A stretch of 64,000 nt of DNA, from positions 117,982 through 181,981 of the forward strand of contig NZ_BAAAMN010000048.1 of the NCBI RefSeq assembly GCF_039529295.1, given 5' to 3'. Positions within the stretch are counted from its first letter, which is position 1; the number at the start of each line of letters is the position of its first letter. Source of the DNA: Yaniella flava (GTDB taxonomy: Bacteria; Actinomycetota; Actinomycetes; Actinomycetales; Micrococcaceae). The position numbers and the translations under genes were made by a program. Of the stretch, positions 44,991 to 53,530 are shown piece by piece. The notes beneath the pieces were generated by a model. The model saw only the letters and a program-made list of their open reading frames with translations, had not been told where the DNA came from and did no database searches.

Positions 44991-45917
44991 TTAGCCCAGG
45001 TCTGAGATATCGACGTCGGCGACCGAAGCGATATCAACGAATGGTTGGAACAGTTCGTCATCCGGTTCGATGATCGGTTCGATGCCTTCTGGCATGCTGT
45101 CCATGTAGATGCCCAGCGCGTCACGGTTTTCTTCGGAGAAGAGTTTCGGTACGGCGTCGAGCAGCACCTCGCGTTTGGCGTCGCTCATATCGGGGTTGGT
45201 GAGTGCACTCATGCTGACCGGCATACCAATGGACTCGCCGATTGAGCGGGTTTCACCTTCCTCGAATGGAAACATGGGGCTGCTTTCGCCTGCCATTTCG
45301 GTGAAGATTGGGGAGGTACATGCGACATCGGCTTGCCCCTCATCGAGTGCCATGAAGCTGCGGTCGTGGCCGCCCGAGAAGAGTTCCTCGAAGTCTTCAC
45401 CGGCGACCAGACCGGCTTCGGAGAGCATGTGAGTCGGCATGAAGAACCCGGAGCTCGAGGCGGCGTCGGCGAATGCGATGGTGGTTTCCGGGGTGATGTC
45501 GTCGAGTGATTCGATCGGGGAGCCATCCAACACGAGGCAGGTGGATGCGGGTTCGTCAGAGCCGGGCCAGGCGACCAGCGAATCAACTTCACCTGTGTTG
45601 ACCGCAAGTGCGGATGGGAAGCCACTCATCAGACCGATGTCTTCGTGACCTGCGCGAACTGCTTCGATGACTGCTGAGTAGTTTGGTACTTCGGTGACGA
45701 TGACTTCTTTGCCGGTGTACTCTTCGAGCAAGCTGACGATTTCGTCGACGGGAACCTCGGCGTTGGGGTCATCAGACAGTGGCAGGGTTGCATAGCGAAT
45801 CACGTCGTCGTCGGTGGAGGAGCCGTCTGATGCTTCAGAGGAGCCGCCGCAACCGGTCAGGACAAGTGCGGAGCCGATGGCGAGTGAACCGAGAATTTTT
45901 GGTAGTGGAGAGCGCAT
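44991..45917 (-). CDS. phnD: Phosphonate/phosphite-binding lipoprotein
   Basis: The product has 308 residues. The lipobox is LVLTGC with Cys23. PhnD-type features include NYSAVIEAVRAGHEDIGLMS, FADAASSSGFFMPTHML with the conserved Ser run that binds the phosphonate oxygens, and MALDEGQADVACTS. AAGGAATAG lies upstream of the ATG. It heads the five-gene operon phnD-phnC-phnE-phosphatase-tetR. No C-P lyase or phosphite dehydrogenase gene is nearby, so the ligand is open. Confidence 0.9.
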   Translation of the reverse strand: MRSPLPKILGSLAIGSALVLTGCGGSSEASDGSSTDDDVIRYATLPLSDDPNAEVPVDEIVSLLEEYTGKEVIVTEVPNYSAVIEAVRAGHEDIGLMSGFPSALAVNTGEVDSLVAWPGSDEPASTCLVLDGSPIESLDDITPETTIAFADAASSSGFFMPTHMLSEAGLVAGEDFEELFSGGHDRSFMALDEGQADVACTSPIFTEMAGESSPMFPFEEGETRSIGESIGMPVSMSALTNPDMSDAKREVLLDAVPKLFSEENRDALGIYMDSMPEGIEPIIEPDDELFQPFVDIASVADVDISDLG

Positions 45918-46097
45918 TGATCTATTCCTTCACAACGAGAAAAAGAGGGGATGTCTGTGATGGCGACACTCTTAGTAGAGCGCAGAGAGGTAACCGCGAA
46001 TTACGAGACTGCCGGTACGGTCGTGAAAGTTTCGATGAACTCTGAGTGACATAGGTGACCTGAATAACGAAACCGGTAGTTCCGGAACTCTGCCGAG

Positions 46098-46146
46098 TCA
46101 ACAAGCGGAAAATGCTGTCAACTAAAAGTTGACGCCTGGTGTCAAC
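46098..46146. promoter_or_regulatory. GTCAAC repeat operator upstream of the HTH-DUF3887 gene
   Basis: GTCAAC occurs at 46098, 46118 and 46141. The middle one forms the perfect inverted repeat GTCAACTAAAAGTTGAC (46118-46134). TTGACG at 46130 and TTTACT at 46153-46158 could be the promoter hexamers, so a bound protein would cover the promoter. Confidence 0.55.
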
Positions 46147-46165
46147 CTTTGGTTTACTGGTGCTC

Positions 46166-46732
46166 ATGGAAGCAATACTCAAAGCACAGCGCAATCTTGA
46201 CTGTGCAAAGCAGCAGCTACAGATAGCTGTTCAGGAGGCTCGGAGTGCCGGGCGAACCTGGGCAGAAATCGGCGAGACGTTAGGCATTAGCCGCCAGGCT
46301 GCGTTCAAGCGTTTCGGAGAAGTCATTAACCCGGTCAACGGCCAGAAAATCACAGGAGCACCAATGTCGATGCACACCATCCGCGAACTGACTGAACGGG
46401 TCTTCGACCTCATCAGTACCGCGGACTACCAGCAGTTAGAACAGCTGATCCATCCAGATGTTCGTGAAGAACTCACCGCCGAATTGATCGCCGACACCTG
46501 GCAGCGCGTGTTGACCGATATCGGAGCCAAGGAAACCTACGACGACACCCACGTCGCGCTTCCCGCGGGTGAGCGAATCGACGACGATGAGCAGCTGCTA
46601 GGAACCGTTGTCGGTGTGACGACGTTGCACCACGAGGCGGGAGAGGCGATGGGCAGGGTGGCGGTCGACGACCAGCAGAAAGTGGTCGGCATCCTGATCC
46701 TGCCACCGGATCACGGGCCGGTACCGTTCTAG
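46166..46732 (+). CDS. HTH and DUF3887-like domain protein
   Basis: I choose the ATG at 46166, eight bases after a TTTACT hexamer (leaderless). A GTG at 46139 is in frame but lies inside the repeat region. The product is 188 residues. The first ~60 residues form a helix pair plus an HTH (RTWAEIGETLGISRQAAFKR) like a small sigma-type domain. After the linker, residues 70-188 (FDLISTADYQQLEQLIHPDV, then a beta-rich end) fit the NTF2-like DUF3887 layout. A ligand-sensing regulator is plausible. Confidence 0.7.
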   Translation: MEAILKAQRNLDCAKQQLQIAVQEARSAGRTWAEIGETLGISRQAAFKRFGEVINPVNGQKITGAPMSMHTIRELTERVFDLISTADYQQLEQLIHPDVREELTAELIADTWQRVLTDIGAKETYDDTHVALPAGERIDDDEQLLGTVVGVTTLHHEAGEAMGRVAVDDQQKVVGILILPPDHGPVPF

Positions 46733-46782
46733 AGCAGCATCTGCGTCCGGGCGACTCGGGTTTCGGTACGCTGGGAAGCATT

Positions 46783-47859
46783 ATGGGTGATGTGTTTGCT
46801 GGACGTTATGAACTTGTCGATCCGCTCGGGGAAGGCGGCACCGGTGTGGTGTGGCGGGTGTGGGACCACCGTCACCAGCAGTACGCGGCGGCGAAAGTGC
46901 TTCGTCAGGTTGATGCATCCTCGTTGTTGCGGTTCATGCGCGAGCAATCCCTGCGACTTGAACATCCACACATTCTCACGCCCACCGGCTGGGCGGGTGA
47001 AGACGATAAAGTCCTGTTCACTATGCCCATTGCCTCGGGCGGATCGGTGGCCACACTGATCAGCGACTACGGACCGCTCCCGGTGCGATTGACGGCCGAA
47101 TTGCTGGACCAGCTATTATCCGCCCTTGAAGCAACGCACGCCCAAAATGTTATTCACCGCGATGTAAAACCTGCGAATCTGCTTCTGGACGCGACCGGCA
47201 CGGGCCACCCGTGGCTGTGGTTGGGTGATTTTGGTATCGCGGCAGGTGGCGATGCGCCGCGTCTGACACAGGGTCCCTATACAGTTGGCACGCCAGGATA
47301 CGTGGCGCCCGAAGCTTTCGAGCTCGGCTGGCAGCCGACTCCAGCCGCGGATCTCTATGCCGCCGGAATGTGTGCCGTGGAAATGTTGACGGGTGCCCAC
47401 CCCGCGCCTGATGCTGATATTGCCACGCTGCTTGCAGCGGCACACCGCGAAGAACCGGTCCCAGATTCGCTGGTTGCAGTCGTCGCGCAACTGGGCCACG
47501 CTACTGTGAATGAACGATACGCGCATGCTGGAGAGGCTCGGGCCGAATTGCGTGCGACCGGTTTACTCGAACCACTCGAGGCCCACAGACTGCTCGGGGA
47601 CGTCGAAGTCTTTGACCACACCCCGGCGCTGCCGCACGGGTGGAGTGAGCACGGTCCGACTGAAGTCGATGACGCTGACCCGTCAATTGCGGCGCCACCG
47701 ATGGCCGCAGCCCCAACGGTGTCCACGATGCCGCCACCGCCCCCACCACAGCAACGCCACGAACCGGCCCGAAAGATGAGGGCCGTGGCGCTGGCTGCGA
47801 TACTGATGGGTCTGGGGGTTGTGCTCATCGCGGTAAGCCTGTTCGTAGTGTTCGGCTGA
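46783..47859 (+). CDS. Membrane-anchored Ser/Thr protein kinase (PknB-like)
   Basis: The product has 358 residues. The glycine loop is LGEGGTGVVWRV, the ATP-binding Lys is Lys38 in YAAAKVL, the catalytic loop is HRDVKPANLLL (125-135), DFG is at 149-151, and GTPGYVAPEAF marks the activation segment. A Pro-rich linker (about 305-330) leads to one C-terminal helix (VALAAILMGLGVVLIAVSLF) with almost nothing after it, so there is no PASTA sensor. It lies between the HTH-DUF3887 gene and a convergent VWA gene. Confidence 0.93.
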   Translation: MGDVFAGRYELVDPLGEGGTGVVWRVWDHRHQQYAAAKVLRQVDASSLLRFMREQSLRLEHPHILTPTGWAGEDDKVLFTMPIASGGSVATLISDYGPLPVRLTAELLDQLLSALEATHAQNVIHRDVKPANLLLDATGTGHPWLWLGDFGIAAGGDAPRLTQGPYTVGTPGYVAPEAFELGWQPTPAADLYAAGMCAVEMLTGAHPAPDADIATLLAAAHREEPVPDSLVAVVAQLGHATVNERYAHAGEARAELRATGLLEPLEAHRLLGDVEVFDHTPALPHGWSEHGPTEVDDADPSIAAPPMAAAPTVSTMPPPPPPQQRHEPARKMRAVALAAILMGLGVVLIAVSLFVVFG

Positions 47860-47878
47860 CTCGACGGTGCCCGGTTTT

Positions 47879-49912
47879 TTAGTATGAGGACCTGTTGCGG
47901 GTTTTCAATACGCGGTAGAGCACGAATGCGCCGATGACGAGGAGTAAGAGTCCCGCGATGCCGATACCAAGGAACACCGTTTGGGTCGTCGAAAGCCCGG
48001 TCCGTTCGGCATCTCCCACATTCGGGGTCACAGCTTCTGCTGGCTGGGTGGGCTCGGCGGCCACCGCGTCGTCGTCATCTTCGGTATTCGTTGCAGACGC
48101 CGTCGCGTACTGTGGCTCGCCTTCAACCTCGCCAAACGTATCGACGACCAGATCAAAGGGCACTGCGACCTGTTGGTCGGAGTTCACTTCGCTCTGGCTG
48201 ACCAAAATGTAGTAGTCGCCTGCGGTGGAGGCAAATTCCATGTCGTTATGCCCGGCATTTGGGCTCGCGCGGTTTGCCCAGCGCACCGGATGGGTCATGT
48301 TTTGCCAGAGTTTTGGTTCATCGTAATTTGTCAGTCCGTAATACTTGCCCTCTTGGCCTTGTGCCTGCGTCGTGTGCTGAATGAGGCCTCGGTGAGGCGA
48401 ATAGATCTGCAGTCGAAAGCCGCGGTCAACGGTCAGGTCTGGACCAAATTCGGCGCGGCCTGGGGTTTCGAGTTGGGCCTGAAGATGCTGGCCCCATTCG
48501 ACCGGTATTTTGTAGACAAGTGATTCACCGGGGTAGATCTCGGACGAGTAGGCGCCGCCTGCTTCTAATGTCGGTGCATTATTGAACGAGTTTCCGCCGA
48601 GTAGTTCCTCGGACTGCTCTTGGTCAACCTCCAGCGACTGCCACTGATACTCACGAATACCCCCTTCGGCTACTGACGGCAGCTCAGTCATGTTGGCGAC
48701 TTCGGGCTCTTCGGTCACGACAAACTCAACCGGCTGGCCGACATAGGCGTTAGGGTCCTCGTTGCTGATCGCCTCGAGTTGCAAGATGAGCTCGTCTGCA
48801 CTGTTGCAGTCGGTCTCCTCTTCCTCAGGGTCGGGGAAGACGGTCACCTGGTCGGAGCGCACCCTCAGTGCTGCATCATTGGTGCCTTCATAGAGGTTGA
48901 CCTGTGAACACAGTTGGTCATTGGTTGAGTAGGATCCGCCGCGGTAGGTTTCCCAGCTACCGGCATCTTCGGTGCCCAGTGCCACGGTGAGCGGGTCGAA
49001 GCTGCTCGTATCATTGTGAATCGCCGAGGCGCCGACGTGCAGCGAGGAATTTTCCATCGTGCGTGGGATGCGGTAATACTGTGGGCCCTCTTTCCACGTA
49101 TCGACGTACTGGCCGGGCTCGAGTGCCGGCGCATCGGCGATGTCGGCTGCGCCCTCCACGGGCTCACCTTCTAACTGGAATGGTTGAAACGCGCGCAGCG
49201 ACAGGCGCTGCAGGGTATTGTTCAGCGTTTCGGCATCATCGGCATCAAAATATTCACCATTGCCGGCTTGCGCGATGCATTCCAGATCTTGACGGGCCTC
49301 GTCGTCTACGCTGTAGCCGACCGTGTGGATTGCCAGATCAATGCCCTTGTCGGTGATGGTTTGTGCGACTTCGCACGGGTCTGGTGCGCAGTTCTCTTGA
49401 CCGTCCGATACCAGTACGATGGTGCGGTTGCCTTCAGCTCCCAGGTCACCGGCGGCTTCTTCGAGCGCGTAGGCGATGGGTGTTTTGTCACCGACGGCAT
49501 CATAGGAGTCGATCGCGTCGCGGAGGTCGTCGCGGTTGTCACTGCCGATTTCCACGGCGAGATCCGAGTCTTGGCACGCAGCGTCGTTGCTGGTCTCACC
49601 TTGTGCAGAGAAAACGCGGAGTCCAACACTGAGGTCATCATCGAGATCGTCGACCACGGAATGCAGGGCATCGCGAGCGGCCTCAATGCGAACCGTGTCA
49701 GAATCGTCCGATTCACTCATGGATCCGGAAGCATCCATGACTAGTAACAGTTCATTGTCTTCGGGGTTCGTCTCGACCTCTTCGAGGCTCGACATCAAGG
49801 TGGTGTGGCTTGGTGAAAGCGGAGGCGCTGTCTGGGTTGCGGGGGTGAAAGCCGCCATGAGAGCAGTGGCCAGCCCCATACCGGTGATGGATCGAAGTGT
49901 GCGAGGTGTCAT
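47879..49912 (-). CDS. VWA-domain surface protein with signal peptide and C-terminal anchor
   Basis: The product has 677 residues. The signal peptide spans about 1-30. A von Willebrand A domain spans about 52-235, with the MIDAS motif DASGSMS (Asp60, Ser62, Ser64), then VSDGQENCAPDPC and a Cys-containing segment. The remainder is beta-rich without a known domain. A C-terminal helix (TVFLGIGIAGLLLLVIGAFV) is followed by a short basic tail, so it is membrane-anchored facing outward. Divalent metal and ligand binding is expected. It converges on the kinase gene and is divergent from the XRE-like regulator. Confidence 0.88.
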   Translation of the reverse strand: MTPRTLRSITGMGLATALMAAFTPATQTAPPLSPSHTTLMSSLEEVETNPEDNELLLVMDASGSMSESDDSDTVRIEAARDALHSVVDDLDDDLSVGLRVFSAQGETSNDAACQDSDLAVEIGSDNRDDLRDAIDSYDAVGDKTPIAYALEEAAGDLGAEGNRTIVLVSDGQENCAPDPCEVAQTITDKGIDLAIHTVGYSVDDEARQDLECIAQAGNGEYFDADDAETLNNTLQRLSLRAFQPFQLEGEPVEGAADIADAPALEPGQYVDTWKEGPQYYRIPRTMENSSLHVGASAIHNDTSSFDPLTVALGTEDAGSWETYRGGSYSTNDQLCSQVNLYEGTNDAALRVRSDQVTVFPDPEEEETDCNSADELILQLEAISNEDPNAYVGQPVEFVVTEEPEVANMTELPSVAEGGIREYQWQSLEVDQEQSEELLGGNSFNNAPTLEAGGAYSSEIYPGESLVYKIPVEWGQHLQAQLETPGRAEFGPDLTVDRGFRLQIYSPHRGLIQHTTQAQGQEGKYYGLTNYDEPKLWQNMTHPVRWANRASPNAGHNDMEFASTAGDYYILVSQSEVNSDQQVAVPFDLVVDTFGEVEGEPQYATASATNTEDDDDAVAAEPTQPAEAVTPNVGDAERTGLSTTQTVFLGIGIAGLLLLVIGAFVLYRVLKTRNRSSY

Positions 49913-49943
49913 GAGCTGCTTCCTCGTGGTGAGTAATCTATGC

Positions 49944-50106
49944 TTGCAATCGCAAATTTATAATGTTGCAACTGCAAAGTCAATGATGGTTCTGTGCGAA
50001 CATTTTCTAGGATAGGGCAGGATTCTCCTCGGTTCGTCTCAAAACCGCTGCGTTACGGTATTTTCGCGTAGAATTTACTTCAGCAAATTGTTGTTTACTT
50101 GCGCAA
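49944..50106. promoter_or_regulatory. Repeated GCAA-type sites in the VWA/XRE divergent region
   Basis: Two copies of TTGCNNNNGCAA lie at 49944-49955 and 49966-49977, 22 bases apart. Two copies of TTTACTTNNGCAA lie at 50074-50086 and 50094-50106, 20 bases apart; the second contains TTGCGCAA. One pair faces each divergent gene. Confidence 0.5.
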
Positions 50107-50124
50107 CGTTGGGGATGGGACTGT

Positions 50125-50655
50125 ATGAGTGACAAAGTCGAGGACAATCGGCAGGCGCAAAGTGCCGCATATGGCGAACCGCTCAGTGACACTTTCGACC
50201 GGATCAAAGCCGCCTTCGGGTTGAACCAAACCTCCTTGGCCTCAGTCCTTGGACTATCTGCGCCCATGCTTTCCCAGCTCAATAGCGCCCAGCGCGTCAA
50301 GATTGGCAACCCCGCAGTGCTCAACAGAATGTATCAACTCCACGAGCTCGTGGAGCAACTCTCGAGCGGTCAAGTGGCGGCCCAGAATATTGCCGAGCGG
50401 CTCGAGGAGATCAAAACATCGCAGGCAACCATGGGTCGCACCACACAAATGATGGCCAGTCAGGCGCCAGATACTGCCGTGGTTGCAGGTATTCGAGGCC
50501 TCTTGCGCGCGGTGGCCTCCGGCACGGAGCTGCGGGACGCAGCCGAACAGTTAGCTGACACGCATCCCGACCTCGCCGAAGTGCTTCGCCTGTATGGCAC
50601 CGGTCCGGCGCACCCGGCGCTGGAGCACTACGTCGCGCACAAGGACCTCTTTTAG
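50125..50655 (+). CDS. XRE-like DNA-binding regulator
   Basis: The product has 176 residues. An HTH spans about 20-75 (LSDTFDRIKAAFGLNQTSLA, VLGLSAPMLSQLNSAQRV), followed by a helical segment rich in Gln/Ala and a C-terminal domain with ELRDAAEQLADTHPDLAEVL. No kinase-substrate motif can be proven. It is divergent from the VWA gene across a region with repeated GCAA sites, so autoregulation and control of the VWA gene are plausible. Confidence 0.72.
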   Translation: MSDKVEDNRQAQSAAYGEPLSDTFDRIKAAFGLNQTSLASVLGLSAPMLSQLNSAQRVKIGNPAVLNRMYQLHELVEQLSSGQVAAQNIAERLEEIKTSQATMGRTTQMMASQAPDTAVVAGIRGLLRAVASGTELRDAAEQLADTHPDLAEVLRLYGTGPAHPALEHYVAHKDLF

Positions 50656-50756
50656 TTATCACCTTGGTGTCAACGGTGGTCTCTTCATTTCGAAATGCCA
50701 GAGGGTTACGGTGGACTCAACGCAACCTTGTATTGCAAGGGTGAAAGGAGCGACAG

Positions 50757-51023
50757 ATGAGTCCTCATAAATACACGAACTCACCCCAAAAACCCGAAGC
50801 CGCAAAGTCAGCAACCCGCCTCGGCTTCTTCGGACTCTTGGCCGAAATTGTACTGTTTGTCATGGCCGTCATTATCGGCGTCAGATTCCTGATTATGGGC
50901 AGCCAGCCCGGCATCGTGGCGTGGGTGCTCTTCGCCATCGGCGCGGTTCTTGCGGTAGACATGGTCCGTCGGGCCATCCGGGCGGTGCGCAGAAGCCGTG
51001 CTGCACAACGATTGGATGAGTAG
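50757..51023 (+). CDS. Small two-helix membrane protein, paralogue 2
   Basis: The product has 88 residues. A polar N terminus is followed by GFFGLLAEIVLFVMAVIIGV and VAWVLFAIGAVLAVDMVRRA, with an Arg-rich tail. It is homologous to the protein at 40883, and the 22 bases ending in AAAGGAG (50730-50751) match that gene's leader at 20 positions. The function is unknown. Confidence 0.65.
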   Translation: MSPHKYTNSPQKPEAAKSATRLGFFGLLAEIVLFVMAVIIGVRFLIMGSQPGIVAWVLFAIGAVLAVDMVRRAIRAVRRSRAAQRLDE

Positions 51024-51027
51024 GTCC

Positions 51028-51900
51028 ATGGAGTACACCTTAAATAACGGTGTTTCGATGCCGGCCCTCGGTTTTGGTGTTTACCAAATTCCCGCTGATG
51101 AAACCAAAGCTGCCGTGACCGAAGCCCTGGGGGTCGGGTATCGCCTGATTGATACCGCCGCATCTTATGGCAATGAGCGCGCCGTCGGGGAGGCCATTCG
51201 CGAATCGGGTATCGCCCGCGAAGATCTCTTTGTCGAGACCAAAATCTGGATCAGCGACTATGGCTACGACGAAACACTGCACGCCTTCGACAAAAGCGCC
51301 GACAAGCTCGGCGTCGACGTCATCGACCTGCTGTTGTTGCACCAGGCCATGCCCGGTGAGTTTGCCCAAACCCTCGAAGCCTATCGCGCACTAGAAACAC
51401 TCCTTGCCGATGGACGAGTCCGCGCCATCGGCGTCAGCAATTTCATGATCGAGCACCTCGATGCCCTTCGCGAGCACACCGACATCACCCCGGCGGTCAA
51501 CCAAATTGAGGTCCACCCGTATTTCACGCAGTCGCAGGTGCGCCAGCACAATGCGCAATTGGGCATCCTGACCCAGGCCTGGTCACCGATCGGCGGGATC
51601 ACCGACTATCTGGGCACCGGCACAACGACCTTCGAAGACGAGACAATCGGTCAAATCGCCACGGAATTGCATCGCACGCCCGCCCAGGTGATGCTGGCCT
51701 GGCACCTGCAGCAAGGCCGCGCCGCGATTCCAAAATCCGTCACACCCCACCGCATCGCCGAAAACTTTGACGTCTTCGACCTCGAACTCAATCCCGATCA
51801 CCTCGACGCCCTCGACGCGCTGGATACCGGTGTGCGTGGCGGCCCGGAGCCTGATGACGTCACCCACGAAACCTTCGGTAAAACCATCCCCGAAGCCTGA
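51028..51900 (+). CDS. Aldo/keto reductase
   Basis: The ATG at 51028 gives 290 residues. An in-frame ATG at 51016 overlaps the previous stop. AKR5-type motifs are LNNGVSMPALGFGVYQI, the catalytic-tetrad region LIDTAASYGNERAVGEAIRE (Asp and Tyr), Lys in FVETKIWISDYG, His in VIDLLLLHQAMPG, and IPKSVTPHRIAENFDVF for NADPH. It reduces small aldehydes or ketones, but the substrate is unknown. Confidence 0.92.
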   Translation: MEYTLNNGVSMPALGFGVYQIPADETKAAVTEALGVGYRLIDTAASYGNERAVGEAIRESGIAREDLFVETKIWISDYGYDETLHAFDKSADKLGVDVIDLLLLHQAMPGEFAQTLEAYRALETLLADGRVRAIGVSNFMIEHLDALREHTDITPAVNQIEVHPYFTQSQVRQHNAQLGILTQAWSPIGGITDYLGTGTTTFEDETIGQIATELHRTPAQVMLAWHLQQGRAAIPKSVTPHRIAENFDVFDLELNPDHLDALDALDTGVRGGPEPDDVTHETFGKTIPEA

Positions 51901-52007
51901 GCTGGAATCCTCCCGTTCAACGGGATCACCTGGGCTTATGATTCAGCCGGCCGGCGCGCTATGCTGGGAGTTTGTGATTCAATACCCCCGGGTGAAGGAG
52001 CAACAGC

Positions 52008-53465
52008 TTGGGTCTGTTCATGGCCATCTTGCCGGTCCTGCTCACGCTCGGACTCTTAGCACTGCCCCGCATTCAGGCAGCGCTGCCGCCACTGCTTGGC
52101 ACCATCGGCGCGGCCATCATCGCGCTGTGGTATTTCGGATCGCCCGCCAACGATCTGGTCACCGCGTGGAATGACACCTTCTGGACGCTCGTCAAAGTCT
52201 TGGCCATCATTGGCGGTGGCGTATTGCTCTCCGGGGTCATGGACCGCACCGGGGCGCAGCGCAAACTCGCCGATTGGCTCTCCGCCGGCGGCCCCACCGT
52301 CGCTTCGGCGCTGCTGATGGCCCACGGGGTGGTCCCGTTTTTAGAAACCGTCACCGGCTTCGGCGTCTCGGTGTTGATCGGGCTGCCGCTGTTGCTGTCA
52401 TTTGGTTTCACCGCCTACCGCGCGGCATTGCTCACGCTACTCGGGCTGATGATTGGCCCGTGGGGTTCCATGGGCCCCGGCACACTCGTCGCCGCCGACG
52501 CTGCCGGGGCGCCACTGACCGATATGGGATTGGTCTCCGGTTGGATGAACCTCATCCCATTCGTCGTCTCCGGGATCGCAGCCGCCACGGTTGCCGGTAA
52601 CGGGTACACAACCACGAAGCTATCTCGTGGCCAAAAATTCATGTGGGCCGGTATTGGTGCGGCGTCCGGCATCGTCGTCTGGGGTCTCACCATGACGGCC
52701 AACCTCCTGCTCGGAACACCCGTTGCAGGTGCCGTCGCCACACTTCTGATGGCCGTGCTGTGGTTGCTAGTCATCCGGCGCGGACGCCTCACGCCGGGCC
52801 CCGGCCGCTCGCTGATCCCGTACCTCATCCTGCTACTCGGCACGATCGCAGGCCAACTCATCTATCGATCCACCGACCTGGGGGCGATGGGGGAAATCCT
52901 CGCGTCGCCGGCGCTGTGGTCCACAACGGGTGCACTGACGGCGCTAACCTTCCTGACGATGTCGGACGAAGACACCCGCACCCTGCCGAAGGCATCACTG
53001 GTCATGTGGTGGCATGTTGCCATCCCCACCGCGCTCTACCTGTTATTCGGCGTCATGATGTCCGGTGGCGGGTTGGCCGACGTCATTGCAAGCAGTCTGG
53101 CGGAACTGGGCTCCTTCTATTTGTTCTTGATGCCCTTCGTCGCGGGGCTTTCCGGCTACATCACCGCCTCGGGTACCGGCGCGAACGCCATGTTCGGCGC
53201 CACACAGGTTGCCGCAGCCCAACAGTTGGCTGTCTCACCCCTGTGGACGATGGGCCTACAAAACTCTGCTGCCGGGTGGGCTATTATCGCAGGTCCAGCC
53301 CGCATCGAATTAGCATTCCGCATGGCCCAGCCCTACCAACGTGCAGATACACCCGGCCCCGCGGTCACACGCGGTTCGCTCATCAAGGTTCTGTTGCCGA
53401 TCGTGCTGGTCAGTCTGGCGCTCTGGGGCATCGTCGCCGTCGTCTTCTTGCCGATGACGGGTTAA
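52008..53465 (+). CDS. L-lactate permease-family transporter (LctP)
   Basis: The TTG start follows GAAGGAG at eight bases. An ATG 12 bases later is also possible. The product is 485 residues with about 13 helices. LctP-family marks are LVKVLAIIGGGVLLSGVMDR, HGVVPFLETVTGFGVSVLIG, GPWGSMGPGTLVAADAAGAP and GYITASGTGANAMFGATQV. It probably takes up lactate, glycolate or a related hydroxy acid with a proton. No lactate dehydrogenase gene is adjacent. Confidence 0.85.
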   Translation: MGLFMAILPVLLTLGLLALPRIQAALPPLLGTIGAAIIALWYFGSPANDLVTAWNDTFWTLVKVLAIIGGGVLLSGVMDRTGAQRKLADWLSAGGPTVASALLMAHGVVPFLETVTGFGVSVLIGLPLLLSFGFTAYRAALLTLLGLMIGPWGSMGPGTLVAADAAGAPLTDMGLVSGWMNLIPFVVSGIAAATVAGNGYTTTKLSRGQKFMWAGIGAASGIVVWGLTMTANLLLGTPVAGAVATLLMAVLWLLVIRRGRLTPGPGRSLIPYLILLLGTIAGQLIYRSTDLGAMGEILASPALWSTTGALTALTFLTMSDEDTRTLPKASLVMWWHVAIPTALYLLFGVMMSGGGLADVIASSLAELGSFYLFLMPFVAGLSGYITASGTGANAMFGATQVAAAQQLAVSPLWTMGLQNSAAGWAIIAGPARIELAFRMAQPYQRADTPGPAVTRGSLIKVLLPIVLVSLALWGIVAVVFLPMTG

Positions 53466-53493
53466 CCTTGACCGCAACCTGTTCATAAAAAAC

Positions 53494-53515
53494 CTTATAT
53501 TCTCGTGTATATAAG
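53494..53515. promoter_or_regulatory. Inverted repeat in the SatD promoter
   Basis: CTTATAT (53494-53500) and ATATAAG (53509-53515) are perfect 7-base arms around eight bases. The repeat lies just before a GATATT hexamer and 15 bases before the ATG at 53531. Confidence 0.55.
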
Positions 53516-53530
53516 TGATATTGTGGTCAC

